Positions 36,486 through 46,025 are shown, numbered from the stretch's first letter. The stretch is 59,467 nt of DNA from Alphaproteobacteria bacterium (GCA_016869215.1 VGEP01000028.1:1-59467); one strand, 5' to 3'. Numbers and translations are program-made. The notes: generated from the sequence alone by a model not told the origin.

Positions 36486-37744
36486 TGCCTGCGTTCTGCC
36501 GCGATTGCCTCAGAGACGCCGGCGACGCCGCCCGGTGCCCGCGATGCCACTCCCCGCGCGTCCTGCGCCATGCCGAACTCGATACGCTGACTATCGCCCA
36601 CGTCGACTGCGACGCGTTCTACGCCACCATCGAAAAGCGCGACGATCCATCGCTCGCCGACAAACCGGTGGTCATCGGCGGCGGCCGCCGCGGCGTGGTC
36701 TCGACCGCCTGCTATATCGCGCGGACCTTCGGCGTGCGATCGGCGATGCCGATGTTCGAGGCGCGCAAGCTCTGCCCGCATGCCACGGTCATCCGCCCAA
36801 ACATGGAAAAATACGCGGGCGTAAGCCGCGAGATCCGCAAACTGATGCTGGAACTGACGCCGCTGGTCGAGCCGCTGTCGATCGACGAAGCGTTCATGGA
36901 CCTATCGGGAACCGAACGGCTGCACGGCATGCCGCCGGCGAAGGTGCTGGCGCGGTTTTCCGCGCGGGTGGAGAGCGAGATCGGAATCACGGTGTCGATC
37001 GGGCTCGCCGCCAACAAGTTCCTGGCCAAGATCGCATCCGACCTCGACAAGCCGCGCGGATTTGCGGTGCTCGGCCAGGCCGAGGCCGCTTCGTTTCTTG
37101 CCGACAAGCCGGCGAACACGATCTACGGCGTCGGCAGGGTCGCCCAGCAGCGCCTCGCCCGCGACGGCTTCCGCACCATCGGCGATCTGCAGCGAGCCGA
37201 CGAGCGCGATTTGATGCGCCGCTTCGGCGTGGAAGGTCAAAGGCTGTTTCGGCTGGCGCGCGGCATCGACCGCCGCGCGGTCAATCCGGAGCGCGAGCGC
37301 AAGAGCGTGTCGGCCGAAAACACCTTCGCGCGTGACCTGTCGTCGTTCCGGCCGCTGGAAAAGCGCCTGTGGGCCGCGGCCGAGGAAGTCTCCGACCGCC
37401 TGAAGGAAAAGCGGCTGGCCGGCACGACCGTCACGCTCAAGCTCAAGACCGCCGACTTCCGGATCCTGACGCGCGCCCGCTCGCTCGACAGCCCGACGCA
37501 GCTTGCTGGCAGGATATTCGGGGCCGCACGCGAGCTTCTGGCGCGCGAGATCGACGGTACGCGCTACCGCCTGCTCGGCGTCGGCGTCAGCGCGCTGGCG
37601 GACGCGACGGAGGCAGACCCTGGCGATCTGATCGACAGCGGTGCGGCGAGGCGAGCGGCCGCGGAACGCGCGGTCGACCGCGTGCGCGGCAAGTTCGGAC
37701 AGGAGGCCGTGATCAAGGGCCTCGCGCTCGACAACGACGAGTAG
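36485..37744 (+). CDS. dinB: DNA polymerase IV
   Basis: Y-family translesion polymerase, 419 residues. Unlike enterobacterial DinB it has an N-terminal zinc-ribbon-like extension (C5, C8, C18, C21: CRDC...CPRC), typical of the alphaproteobacterial form. Polymerase core: [19 protein letters not shown] with the metal-binding Asp, [19 protein letters not shown], and [12 protein letters not shown]. Then helix-hairpin-helix [18 protein letters not shown] and a little-finger domain ending with a KGLALDNDE tail (no clear beta-clamp QL motif at the very end). Translation couples to DUF3572. Confidence 0.95.
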   Translation: MPAFCRDCLRDAGDAARCPRCHSPRVLRHAELDTLTIAHVDCDAFYATIEKRDDPSLADKPVVIGGGRRGVVSTACYIARTFGVRSAMPMFEARKLCPHATVIRPNMEKYAGVSREIRKLMLELTPLVEPLSIDEAFMDLSGTERLHGMPPAKVLARFSARVESEIGITVSIGLAANKFLAKIASDLDKPRGFAVLGQAEAASFLADKPANTIYGVGRVAQQRLARDGFRTIGDLQRADERDLMRRFGVEGQRLFRLARGIDRRAVNPERERKSVSAENTFARDLSSFRPLEKRLWAAAEEVSDRLKEKRLAGTTVTLKLKTADFRILTRARSLDSPTQLAGRIFGAARELLAREIDGTRYRLLGVGVSALADATEADPGDLIDSGAARRAAAERAVDRVRGKFGQEAVIKGLALDNDE

Positions 37745-37768
37745 GGTTTCGCGAACCTCACCGCCGCG

Positions 37769-38620
37769 TCAGGGACACGGCTTGGTGTCCTTCATCTCGA
37801 TCGAGGTCATCTCGCCGCTGAGCACGAAGCTGCCGTAGTCCAGGATCAGCGCCCGCGACACGCCGTTCTCGTAGAGCTCGAAGGTGATGGCATAGACCGG
37901 CGTCTGCTCGCCGCCCTCTGCCGCCTTGGCGCGGTCGAAATAGCTGATCGTCACCGGCCAGCGCATGAGCCTGGCGAATTCGCCGTTCTTGGCGAGAGCA
38001 TCGGCCGGCATCTGCGCGTTGGGCGCGATCGCACGGCCGATGACGGTCAGGGTGTCGTAGATCTTTTCGCCGGTGTCGGAACCGTCGTACACCGGAACCT
38101 GCAGCAGCGTCTTGCCCTCGCGCGCCGCACCGATAATCAGGCGGACGTGTTCGGTCGGGAACGCGACCTCGGTCTTGAAGTCGACCGACTTCGCGTTCGG
38201 CTTGGTCAGGCGCACCGAAAAGCCGGAAGCGGCTCGCTCGGCCTGGCCGTCGATGGAATCCTTGAGCTGCTGGTCGAAGAAATTCTGCGAATGGAACCGC
38301 AGGCGTTTGGCCGCTCCGTCCTCCCAGGACGTCGCGCGCAGGTCGCTCACGGCCACCCGCCCCTCGCCGCTGTTCAGCTCGGAAACCTGGCGGAACTGCA
38401 GCGCGTAACCCTCGCAGGCGCTGCCGGTGAAGTCGTACAGGATTCGCCCGCGCACCGATTCCATCGCCTGCTTGCCGGCCCGATCCGCCAGCTTGAGGTC
38501 GTACACCGCCCGGTGCGACGCGAGCGCGACCGCGCTCGCCTGGGCGTGACCGGGGATCGGCATCGACATCAGCACGATGGCCGACGCAAAAAGGGTAAGA
38601 GGCGCCTTGGCCGCCAGCAT
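37769..38620 (-). CDS. EipB family envelope-stability protein (DUF1849)
   Basis: 283 residues, periplasmic. Start at 38620 (MLAAKAPLTLFAS) with GAGGAG six bases before; the signal peptide ends GHAQA. The DUF1849 beta-spiral repeats include ASHRAVYDLKLADR, LRATSWEDGAAKRLRFHSQNFF and ITFELYENGVSRALILDYGSF. Two cysteines (SACEGYAL and KPCP at the end) match the conserved disulfide of Brucella EipB, which is essential for envelope integrity there. Convergent with dinB, divergent from the RidA gene. Confidence 0.88.
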   Translation of the reverse strand: MLAAKAPLTLFASAIVLMSMPIPGHAQASAVALASHRAVYDLKLADRAGKQAMESVRGRILYDFTGSACEGYALQFRQVSELNSGEGRVAVSDLRATSWEDGAAKRLRFHSQNFFDQQLKDSIDGQAERAASGFSVRLTKPNAKSVDFKTEVAFPTEHVRLIIGAAREGKTLLQVPVYDGSDTGEKIYDTLTVIGRAIAPNAQMPADALAKNGEFARLMRWPVTISYFDRAKAAEGGEQTPVYAITFELYENGVSRALILDYGSFVLSGEMTSIEMKDTKPCP

Positions 38621-38795
38621 TGCATTCTCCTCGAATTCAGGCCGCAAGATAGGCGTGCGGTTCGAGAGCCGCAACGGCGCCGCCCGATCCGCGCTTGCAA
38701 GCGCTTCTGTGATCGGCGAAGAGAAAGACGGCAAATCGAGGGCGTCCGGACCGGCAAATCCGATTCTGGTTCCGCCGCCGAGCAGGAGGACCGTT

Positions 38796-39263
38796 ATGCC
38801 GGGTGTCGTCGACAAAAAGCTTGCCGAACTGGGGATCGTGCTGCCGACGCCGGCAGCTCCGGTTGCCAACTATGTACCGTTCGTGCGCAGCGGCAATCTG
38901 CTGATCGTCTCGGGCCAGCTCTGCTTCGACGCCGACGGCAAGCTCGTCGCCAAGGGCCAGCTCGGCGCCGGCGTGAGCATCGACGACGGCGCGAAGGCCG
39001 CGCGTGCCTGCGCGGTCAATTTGATCGCGCATTTGAAGTCGGCGCTCGGCGACCTCGACAAGGTGACGCGGGTAGTGCGGCTCGGCGGCTTTATCAATTC
39101 CGCGCCGGGCTTCGGCGACGGCCCTAAGGTGATGAACGGCGCTTCCGACCTGATGGTGGCGGTGTTCGGCGACAAAGGACGGCACGCGCGCACCACCATC
39201 GGCGTATCTGCCCTGCCGCTCGACGCCGCGGTCGAGGTCGAGGGCGCGTTCGAAGTGTCGTGA
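38796..39263 (+). CDS. RidA (YjgF/YER057c/UK114) family protein
   Basis: 155 residues. Start at 38796 with GGAGGACCGTT before it. The RidA fold signatures are visible: VRSGNLLIVSGQLCFDADGK, LGDLDKVTRVVRLGGFINSA, GARTTIGVSALPLDAAVEVEG-like RTTIGVSALPLDAAVEVEG. RidA hydrolyses reactive enamine/imine intermediates from PLP enzymes, using an arginine (here in GRHARTTIGV) in the trimer interface. This longer subgroup lies outside classical RidA, so the substrate is uncertain. The next gene begins 10 bases on. Confidence 0.88.
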   Translation: MPGVVDKKLAELGIVLPTPAAPVANYVPFVRSGNLLIVSGQLCFDADGKLVAKGQLGAGVSIDDGAKAARACAVNLIAHLKSALGDLDKVTRVVRLGGFINSAPGFGDGPKVMNGASDLMVAVFGDKGRHARTTIGVSALPLDAAVEVEGAFEVS

Positions 39264-39273
39264 CGCGGCCGCC

Positions 39274-39993
39274 GTGCGCGACTGGCTGACCGCACGCCCT
39301 GTCGCCCACCGCGGGCTGCACGACGCCGCGGCCGGCATCGTCGAGAATTCGGCATCGGCGTTTCGCGCGGCCATCGCCGGCAACTACGCGATCGAATGCG
39401 ACGTGCAAATCAGCGCCGACGGCGAGGCGATGGTCCATCACGACGATGCGCTCGGCCGCCTGAACGAAGGCAGCGAGCGGCTCGACACCATGACCGCCGC
39501 AGCGCTTCGGCAGGTCGCGTTTCGCACCACCGCCGACCGGATGCTGACGCTCGGCGAACTCTGCGACCTCGTCGCCGGCAAGGTGACATTGGTTGTCGAA
39601 ATGAAGTGCCGGTTCGACGGCAATCTGCACATTGCAAGGCGCACAGCCTCGGTGCTGTCGAGCTATGTCGGTCCCGCCGCGGCCATGTCGTTCGATCCCG
39701 CGCTGGTCGCAGCCCTGCGCGAGGCTGCGCCGGGGATCGTCCGCGGCCTCGTTGCACAGAACCGCGACGGCGCCTCGCGCGGCGTGTCGATGCCGGGATA
39801 CGTCCGGCGGGCGCTGGCCGCGCACATCGAGTTTCTCGCCTATCGCGTTCAGGACCTTCCCTCCACCGTCCCGACGATTGCGCGGCGCGCGCTCGGCCTG
39901 CCCCTCTTGACCTGGACGGTTCGCAGTGCCGAAGATCGCGCACGCGCCAGTCGCTACGCCGATCAGATCATTTTCGAAGGTTTCCGGCCCTAG
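39274..39993 (+). CDS. Glycerophosphodiester phosphodiesterase
   Basis: 239 residues from a GTG start. TIM-barrel GDPD with the catalytic HRGLHD (His and Arg) at the N-terminus, ENSASAFRAA (Glu), ECDVQISADGEAMVHHD (Glu-x-Asp metal ligands and HD), and a final LTWTVRSAEDRARA. Hydrolyses glycerophosphodiesters to glycerol-3-phosphate plus alcohol. No signal peptide, so it acts in the cytosol. Ten bases after the RidA gene; the two are probably co-transcribed. Confidence 0.88.
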   Translation: MRDWLTARPVAHRGLHDAAAGIVENSASAFRAAIAGNYAIECDVQISADGEAMVHHDDALGRLNEGSERLDTMTAAALRQVAFRTTADRMLTLGELCDLVAGKVTLVVEMKCRFDGNLHIARRTASVLSSYVGPAAAMSFDPALVAALREAAPGIVRGLVAQNRDGASRGVSMPGYVRRALAAHIEFLAYRVQDLPSTVPTIARRALGLPLLTWTVRSAEDRARASRYADQIIFEGFRP

Positions 39994-40059
39994 GCCGACG
40001 AAAGCGGCCGCAGCCGGACGGGCGACTGCGCGCCGACGTCTGCAGCACAGGAGCAGGAC

Positions 40060-40377
40060 ATGCCGATCGCTCCCTTGATCGCCTTCGTCGCAGCCGCTTC
40101 ATTTCTTGCAGCACCGGCGCAGGCCGGCACGGACCCCGTGCCACAACCGCAGCTCAACACCATGGCAGAAGTCCGCATTGACGCGGCCGCGGAGTGGTCG
40201 GCGCAGGCCAAGCGGGCCACCAAGACCAAGAAGCGAGCGGTGCGGCCCGCGCAACGCCGGATCGCCTGCACGCGCGCCGGCTGCGGAGATGTCCCACGGG
40301 GCTGCATGGCCGTACCGGAGCGCAGCTGGGACGGCACACCGACCGGCTTTGAAATGATTGTATGCCCGCGACGGTAG
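40060..40377 (+). CDS. Small secreted cysteine-containing protein of unknown function
   Basis: 105 residues from MPIAPLIAFVAAASFLAAPA (signal peptide to about 22), with GAGCAGG before the ATG. The mature part contains a basic KRATKTKKRAVRPAQRR stretch and then four cysteines in IACTRAGCGDVPRGC...VPERSWDGTPTGFEMIVCPR. I recognise the pattern C-T-x3-C...P-x-G-C...GTPTGFE as one found in small hypothetical secreted proteins of Bradyrhizobium relatives. Two disulfides are likely. No role known. Confidence 0.75.
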   Translation: MPIAPLIAFVAAASFLAAPAQAGTDPVPQPQLNTMAEVRIDAAAEWSAQAKRATKTKKRAVRPAQRRIACTRAGCGDVPRGCMAVPERSWDGTPTGFEMIVCPRR

Positions 40378-40464
40378 CCATGCGGCCATGGCCATTGCAC
40401 GCATGCTTGAGCCGCAGACAATAGCGGCAGGCCGAACGGCCCGATGCGTGGTAAATCCGTCTCG

Positions 40465-41703
40465 ATGACTGCACCCAACCTGCACATTCGTGTTGTCACG
40501 AAAATCTCCGAAATCGCCGCGCCAGCCTGGGACGCGTGCGCCAATCCGGCATCGCAGGATCCGTTTCCACATCTTGAAACAGCACGCGAGCCTGCTCATA
40601 TATTAATCGAAGAGTTCCCCTATAACCCATTTGTCTCCCATGACTTTCTTCGAATATTGGAAGAATCGGGATCGGCCACCGCGCGGACCGGCTGGCAGCC
40701 CCAACACCTGACCCTCGAGGACCAAAGCGGCCACGTGCTGGGCGCTGTCCCCTGCTACCTGAAGTCACATTCGCGCGGCGAATATGTCTTCGACCGCGGC
40801 TGGGCGGAGGCCTACGAGCGCGCCGGCGGCCAGTACTACCCCAAGCTCCAGGTGTCGGTGCCGTTCACGCCCGCGACCGGGCCGCGGCTGCTGGTGCGCC
40901 CGGGCGAAGCGGTCGAGCCGGTGCGCTCGGCACTCACCGCGGGCCTGGTGGAGCTGTGCCGCCGGCACGAGGCGTCCTCGGTGCACGTCACCTTCATGCC
41001 CGAGGGCGAGTGCCGCTTCCTGGCCGACAACGGCTTTCTGCACCGCACCGACCAGCAGTTTCACTGGCTGAACGAAGGCTACGCGACCTTCGACGCCTTC
41101 CTCGAAGCGTTGTCGGCGCGCAAGCGCAAGACGATCCGGCGCGAGCGGCGCGACGCGCTGGAAAACGGCGTCACAGTGCATTGGCTGACCGGCAGCGACC
41201 TGACCGAAGAGGTCTGGGACACATTCTTCGAGTTCTACATGGAGACCGGCTCGCGCAAATGGGGCCGACCCTACCTCACCCGGCAGTTCTACTCGCTGAT
41301 CGGCGAACGCATGGCCGACAAGGTGCTGCTGGTGATGGCCAGGCGCGCCGGGCGCTGGATCGCGGGCGCAATCAACTTCATCGGCTCGGAGACGCTGTTC
41401 GGCCGCCACTGGGGCGCGGTCGAACACCACCCGTTCCTGCATTTCGAGCTTTGCTACTACCAGGCCATCGATTTCGCCATCGCGCGCAAACTCAAGCGCG
41501 TCGAGGCAGGCGCCCAGGGCGAGCACAAGCTGGCGCGCGGCTACATGCCGACCACGACCCACTCCGCCCATTACATCGCCGATCCCGGCCTGCGGCGGGC
41601 CATTGCCGACTATCTGGTGCGCGAGCGGGCCTATGTGGACGCAGCGGGCGAAGAGCTTGCGGCGGCGGCCCCGTTCCGCAAGGATTTAGTCGAGCAGGAA
41701 TAG
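40465..41703 (+). CDS. GNAT-fold peptidoglycan-biosynthesis-like protein (DUF482)
   Basis: 412 residues from MTAPNLHIRVV; an ATG at 40444 is possible. FemAB/GNAT-related family often called peptidogalycan biosynthesis. Blocks: NPFVSHDFLRILEESGSATARTGW, VFDRGWAEAYERAGGQYYPK, LNEGYATFDAFLEALSARKR, TGSRKWGRPYLTRQFYSLIG, GAINFIGSETLFGRHWGAVE and GEHKLARGYMPTTTHSAHYI. About 20 extra residues (DPFPHLETAREPAHILIEEF) precede the YNPFVSH block, in a patch with lower GC than the rest of the gene. The acceptor and donor of any aminoacyl/acyl transfer are unknown. Confidence 0.82.
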   Translation: MTAPNLHIRVVTKISEIAAPAWDACANPASQDPFPHLETAREPAHILIEEFPYNPFVSHDFLRILEESGSATARTGWQPQHLTLEDQSGHVLGAVPCYLKSHSRGEYVFDRGWAEAYERAGGQYYPKLQVSVPFTPATGPRLLVRPGEAVEPVRSALTAGLVELCRRHEASSVHVTFMPEGECRFLADNGFLHRTDQQFHWLNEGYATFDAFLEALSARKRKTIRRERRDALENGVTVHWLTGSDLTEEVWDTFFEFYMETGSRKWGRPYLTRQFYSLIGERMADKVLLVMARRAGRWIAGAINFIGSETLFGRHWGAVEHHPFLHFELCYYQAIDFAIARKLKRVEAGAQGEHKLARGYMPTTTHSAHYIADPGLRRAIADYLVRERAYVDAAGEELAAAAPFRKDLVEQE

Positions 41704-41737
41704 GCCCTCGCTCGGAACGCCACGCCGGAGACCGGAC

Positions 41738-42163
41738 ATGCCCGCCTACGATCCGCAGAACGTGTTCGCGAAAATCCTGCGCGGCGAACTGCCCAGCTAC
41801 AAGGTTTACGAGACCGACAAGGTGTTCGCGTTCCTCGACATCATGCCGCGCGCACCCGGCCATACCCTGGTGATCCCGAAGGCGCCGGCCCGCAACCTGC
41901 TCGACGCCGAGCCCGGCGATCTCGCCGCGGTCGCGGAGGCAGCCCAGAAAATCGCCAAGGCCGCCATGCAGGTGTTCGGCGCCGAAGGCGTCACCATCCA
42001 GCAGTTCAACGAGAGCGCCGGCGGACAGGTGGTGTTCCACCTCCACGTTCACGTAATCCCGCGCAAGATAGGCGTTCCGATGAAGCCGCCGGCAAGCGAG
42101 AAGGAAAAGCCGGACGTGCTGGCCGACCATGCAGCGAAGCTCGCGGCGGCACTCAGGAGCTAG
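41738..42163 (+). CDS. HIT family nucleotide-binding protein
   Basis: 141-residue Hint-type HIT protein. The nucleophile motif HLHVHVIPR (H-phi-H-phi-H) is complete, preceded by FAKILRGELPSYKVYETDKV and the FLDIMPRAPGHTLVIPK block. Family members hydrolyse AMP-linked substrates such as AMP-lysine or adenosine phosphoramidates. It follows the DUF482 gene by 34 bases on the same strand. Confidence 0.92.
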   Translation: MPAYDPQNVFAKILRGELPSYKVYETDKVFAFLDIMPRAPGHTLVIPKAPARNLLDAEPGDLAAVAEAAQKIAKAAMQVFGAEGVTIQQFNESAGGQVVFHLHVHVIPRKIGVPMKPPASEKEKPDVLADHAAKLAAALRS

Positions 42164-42296
42164 GTCGTAGTGTCAGTTTGTGCGACCGAGCAAAGCTATC
42201 GTCCGACTGAATTGTCTCGATTGCCGGTGATAAGTCGAATCCCAAAGGAAGCGCGCGCCGGCATGGCGTGCATTTCCGTCGTCAAGCTGAACGAGC

Positions 42297-44873
42297 ATGG
42301 CTGAGCAGTCCCCGCCATCACCCGCCGTTGCCCATTCGGTTACACCGTTCATCCGCACGCCGGACCAACGGCTGCGGGTTTTCATCAGCTCTACCTTGGG
42401 GGAGCTTGCGCCTGAGCGTCAGGCGGTCAAAGCCGCGATCGAACGGCTCCACCTCGTGCCGGTCATGTTCGAGGACGGCGCCCGCCCGCATGCGCCGCGG
42501 ACGCTCTATCGGACGTACCTGGCTCAAAGCCAAGTGTTTCTGGGCATCTACTGGCAGCGCTACGGATGGATCGCTGAGGGCGAAGACATCTCGGGACTGG
42601 AGGACGAGTACCGGCTGGCGGTGAACCAGCCCCGGTTGCTCTACATCAAGGACCCGGCACCGCAACGGGAAGAACGGCTCGGGGATTTGATCAAGCAGTT
42701 CCAGGCGGACGACACCGCCTCCTACAAGCGTTTCGGCTCCCTCGACGAATTGGTCGGTCTGGTCGGGCGCGACCTGGCGCTGCTTTTGTCGGAGCGCTTC
42801 GAGGCCGCCGCCGCCCGGCCCACCTCCCCGACACCGACCGCGACTTCGCCCGTCCCACTAACCAGGACATACGGGCGCGAAAATGAAATCGGCGCGGTAC
42901 AGCGCCTGCTCATGACCGGCGCCCGGCTGCTCACGCTCACCGGCCCCGGCGGCGTGGGCAAAACCAGGCTTGCCCAAGCCACCGCGACCGCCTTGTCGGC
43001 GAAGTATCCGGACGGCATCCACTTCATCCCGCTCGAAACGGTCACGACAGCCTCTTTGGTTGCACGCGTTATTGTCGACCGGCTTGGGATACGAACGGAA
43101 GGAACCTGGTCGCCAGAGATTGCGCTCGCCCATCACTTGGAAGGCCGCAGTACGCTGCTGGTACTCGACAATCTCGAACAGATCGAGGGCATCGAAACGG
43201 CGGTTCGGCAAATGCTCGAACGCAGCCCCAATCTGCAAGTGCTCGCCACCAGCCGGCGTGCCCTGCGGATCGCGGGCGAACAGGAACTGCCAATTTCGCC
43301 GTTGCCGGTGCCAGGAACGGAAGCCGGCGTGGCGCCGGGCACGCAGCCGGCAATCGACCTGTTTCTGGACCGTGCCCGCGGGATCGATCCCAGGTTTTCG
43401 CCGGACGCGAACGCCTTGGACTCGATCTCCGAAGTCTGCCGGCGTGTCGACGGCCTTCCACTCGCCATCGAACTCGCCGCGGCTCGGATTCGCCTGCTGC
43501 CACCACAGGAGATTGTGCAGCGGCTGCGCTCGGGCTTTGAGCTGCTGCGTTCGAAGAGCGCCGACCTGCCGGCCCGGCAACAGACGCTTCGGGCCACATT
43601 GGATTGGAGCTACGAGCTTCTAAAGCCGAGCGAGCGCCGGTTGCTGGCCAGACTTTCGGTATTCGAGGGCAGTTTCTCCCTCGACGCCGCAACCTCGGTC
43701 TGCGAGGACGCTACGGTCAACGTGGTGGACGACCTGACCGCTCTTCTCGAAAGCAGTCTGATCTTACCGTCGGACGAGTCGCAGAACGTTGCGCCGCGCT
43801 TCCACATGCTGCAGACGGTCCGCGACTACGCCGCAGACCGGCTTGGGCAGTCCAGCGAAGTCAAAATCGTGCAAACGCGGTTCATCGCGTGGTTCATCGA
43901 ACTCAGCCATCAGGCGATGCCGTATCTGTGCGGTCCGAACCAGCGCGATTGGATGGCGCGCTTCGACGCGGAGCGCGCGAACTTGCGTGCGGTCATGAGG
44001 GCATCGCTGGATAGCGGAAATTTCAAGGACGTCATAGATTTTTCCTGGAATGCCGCCGTCTTCTATCAAATCCGGGATGCAAGTGCGGAACCGCGCGCCT
44101 GGATCGGGGAAGCGGTCGCCGCCAAACCTGCGCTCGACACGGTGACGGCGGCGAGACTTCGTCTGGTGGACACGCTGTTCCGGGCCGAGGCCGGCGACTT
44201 GGCGGGTGCCGACGAAGCGCTGGCGTCCGCCTGCGACGTTTTTATCGAACGGGATCTCCGGCTGGAAGCGGCCGTGACCCTAATGGTCTGGTCGGAAGTG
44301 CATCTGCATCTCAGAAACGATCTTGCCGCGGCCAAGTCGACTCTTCAACGTTCGATGGAAGCCTTTGCTTCGTTCCAGCACGATTGGGGGGTCGCGCGCA
44401 CACAAATCATGATGAGCCTGCTGCATTGGATGGGCGGCGATACCGATGCGGCGAAGGTCTGTCTGAAGAACTCGCTCGTCCTTTCCCGCAAGATCGCAAA
44501 CGAACCTCAGATCGCCCTCGCCGTAAGCCTCCTCGCCGTTCTTGGACCGGATGCCGAGATCGCCGACGGCCTGTCTTTGCGCGACGCGGCGGAGATCGTG
44601 GTTCGCGGGCGGTACAGGACGGAAGCGGCGGCCTGTCTCGATGCGCTCGCTCTCGAGAGTCACCGGGCAGGCCGTGACGCGGAAGCGCTCCACGCCGTCC
44701 GGCTCTCGAGCCGCCTTAGGGACCAGTTGCAGATTCCCCGTCCCGCACCGCTCGCTGGCGTGCTGTCGGCAAGCGGACTCTTGAAAGCCGGTCACGACAC
44801 AGACGCAATTCCCCTCGCGGACAACACGTTTGCGTTCTTGTCCAAATCTTTTCTGTCGGCCAGCGCTCGGTAG
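42297..44873 (+). CDS. DUF4062-STAND ATPase with TPR-like C-terminus (NLR-like sensor)
   Basis: 858 residues with three parts. First a DUF4062 domain (about 25-115): RVFISSTLGELAPERQAVKA, ... SQVFLGIYWQRYGW, related in fold to TIR domains. Then a STAND NTPase (about 190-480): Walker A GPGGVGKTRLA at 216-226, Walker B LLVLDN at 287-292, sensor TSRRALRI, ARC-type GLPLAIELAAARIRLLPP at 386-403, and a winged helix (ARLSVFEGSFSLDAATSVCE). The rest (about 520-858) is all-helical and repeat-like, suitable as a ligand-sensing arm. There is no terminal HTH, so this is not a LuxR-type regulator. Bacterial DUF4062-STAND proteins include candidates for anti-phage or stress signalling; that role is inference. 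The gene looks less GC-rich than its neighbours and has no partner gene. Confidence 0.85.
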   Translation: MAEQSPPSPAVAHSVTPFIRTPDQRLRVFISSTLGELAPERQAVKAAIERLHLVPVMFEDGARPHAPRTLYRTYLAQSQVFLGIYWQRYGWIAEGEDISGLEDEYRLAVNQPRLLYIKDPAPQREERLGDLIKQFQADDTASYKRFGSLDELVGLVGRDLALLLSERFEAAAARPTSPTPTATSPVPLTRTYGRENEIGAVQRLLMTGARLLTLTGPGGVGKTRLAQATATALSAKYPDGIHFIPLETVTTASLVARVIVDRLGIRTEGTWSPEIALAHHLEGRSTLLVLDNLEQIEGIETAVRQMLERSPNLQVLATSRRALRIAGEQELPISPLPVPGTEAGVAPGTQPAIDLFLDRARGIDPRFSPDANALDSISEVCRRVDGLPLAIELAAARIRLLPPQEIVQRLRSGFELLRSKSADLPARQQTLRATLDWSYELLKPSERRLLARLSVFEGSFSLDAATSVCEDATVNVVDDLTALLESSLILPSDESQNVAPRFHMLQTVRDYAADRLGQSSEVKIVQTRFIAWFIELSHQAMPYLCGPNQRDWMARFDAERANLRAVMRASLDSGNFKDVIDFSWNAAVFYQIRDASAEPRAWIGEAVAAKPALDTVTAARLRLVDTLFRAEAGDLAGADEALASACDVFIERDLRLEAAVTLMVWSEVHLHLRNDLAAAKSTLQRSMEAFASFQHDWGVARTQIMMSLLHWMGGDTDAAKVCLKNSLVLSRKIANEPQIALAVSLLAVLGPDAEIADGLSLRDAAEIVVRGRYRTEAAACLDALALESHRAGRDAEALHAVRLSSRLRDQLQIPRPAPLAGVLSASGLLKAGHDTDAIPLADNTFAFLSKSFLSASAR

Positions 44874-44946
44874 CGAACGCCGGCCGACGCGAGCCGCGCC
44901 TCGAAACATCAACCCGAGGCTCGGACCGTTGGGTCGGCGGCCGAAT

Positions 44947-45294
44947 TCAATACCCCATTAGATATGCACCCAGAACGAACGCCCCGACGCCGGCCGCGAC
45001 ACCTGCAAACACCGAACGTCGCGCCGCGAAGAACGCCAGCAGGCCCACCGCCGCGGCCCCTATCCGCACCCAGAGCGGTACGGCGGCGAGCGCGCCCGAC
45101 GACGCGAGGATGAGCTGCGCCAGCACGCCCGCCAGCATCGCGGTCGCGACCGCCCTCACCCACACGATGAACTGCGAGCGCTCGTCGAGCCCGCGCACCA
45201 GCACGAGGCCCAGCACACGCCAGACCTCGTTGGGCAGGAAGCCCACCAGGATCAGCGCGAGGTAAGGGCCGATCTCGGCCATGGTCGCGCTCAT
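44947..45294 (-). CDS. azlD: AzlD-type small subunit of branched-chain amino-acid exporter (copy 1)
   Basis: 115 residues, about four membrane helices. Start at 45294 (MSATMAEIGPYLALILV), overlapping the stop of azlC copy 1 (ATGA at 45291-45294). Typical AzlD opening: LALILVGFLPNEVWRVLGLV and WVRAVATAMLAGVLAQLI. With AzlC it forms a two-gene exporter of the LIV-E/AzlCD family that expels branched-chain amino acids. Very similar in layout to copy 2 (46029-46367). Confidence 0.88.
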   Translation of the reverse strand: MSATMAEIGPYLALILVGFLPNEVWRVLGLVLVRGLDERSQFIVWVRAVATAMLAGVLAQLILASSGALAAVPLWVRIGAAAVGLLAFFAARRSVFAGVAAGVGAFVLGAYLMGY

Positions 45295-46025
45295 CGCACG
45301 CCCTCCCGCACGCGGTGGACGACATAGGCGATGGTCCCCGCGATCAGCCCGGTCCACATCAGCTCAAGCCCGAGCTTCATGGCCGCGACGGCGGGCCAGA
45401 CCACGAGGCCGAGCCCGAAGGAAAGCCCGTCGAGCAGCGTGCGGCTGTTGCGGGCCGACACCATCAGCACCGCCATCGGCGTGAAGAACAGCAACGCCGC
45501 GGCGAGCAGCGGCGGCAGCGTGGCGGCGAGGTAATAACCGCCAGCGCTCGCAACGGCCGCGGAGAACATGAGTCCCGTGCCGAGCCCGTTATAGAACGCC
45601 ACGCGTTCGGCGCGCGGGAGGAGGCCTGCAAGCCGCAGGCCTTCGACCCAGACGCTGATCGCCGTGAAATGCATCGGCAGCACGAGATCGCGCTGCCGTG
45701 TGCCTTCGGCGCGCAGCGTCGGCAGCAATCCAGCGACCATCGGCAGGAACCGCACGCTGGAGAGCGTCACCGCGATCGCCACCTCGATCAGGGTCGAGGT
45801 TCCGAGCGTCGATATCAAAATGAGCTGTGCGGGCGCAGCCCAGATCAGGATCGTCGACAGCACCATCCAGAGGACGCTGAAGTTGAACTCATGCGCCAGC
45901 GCCCCGATGCCGAGGTAGTTGCCGAGCAGGACATAGAAGAACACCGAGCCGAAGGCGCTCCGCAATCCGTCCGCGAACGCCTTGGCGGCGGACTTCGGCG
46001 GGCTCTCGGCGGACGGCTCGGACAT
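45291..46025 (-). CDS. azlC: AzlC-type large subunit of branched-chain amino-acid exporter (copy 1)
   Basis: 244 residues, seven to eight membrane segments. Diagnostic AzlC features: GLRSAFGSVFFYVLLGNYLGIG, STILIWAAPAQLILISTLG, TLSSVRFLPMVAGLLPTLRA and MHFTAISVWVEGLRL. The first of the azlC-azlD pairs to end; translation couples to azlD copy 1. The upstream azlD (copy 2) ends four bases before this ATG, so all four genes are one operon reading leftward. Confidence 0.9.
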   Translation of the reverse strand: MSEPSAESPPKSAAKAFADGLRSAFGSVFFYVLLGNYLGIGALAHEFNFSVLWMVLSTILIWAAPAQLILISTLGTSTLIEVAIAVTLSSVRFLPMVAGLLPTLRAEGTRQRDLVLPMHFTAISVWVEGLRLAGLLPRAERVAFYNGLGTGLMFSAAVASAGGYYLAATLPPLLAAALLFFTPMAVLMVSARNSRTLLDGLSFGLGLVVWPAVAAMKLGLELMWTGLIAGTIAYVVHRVREGVR

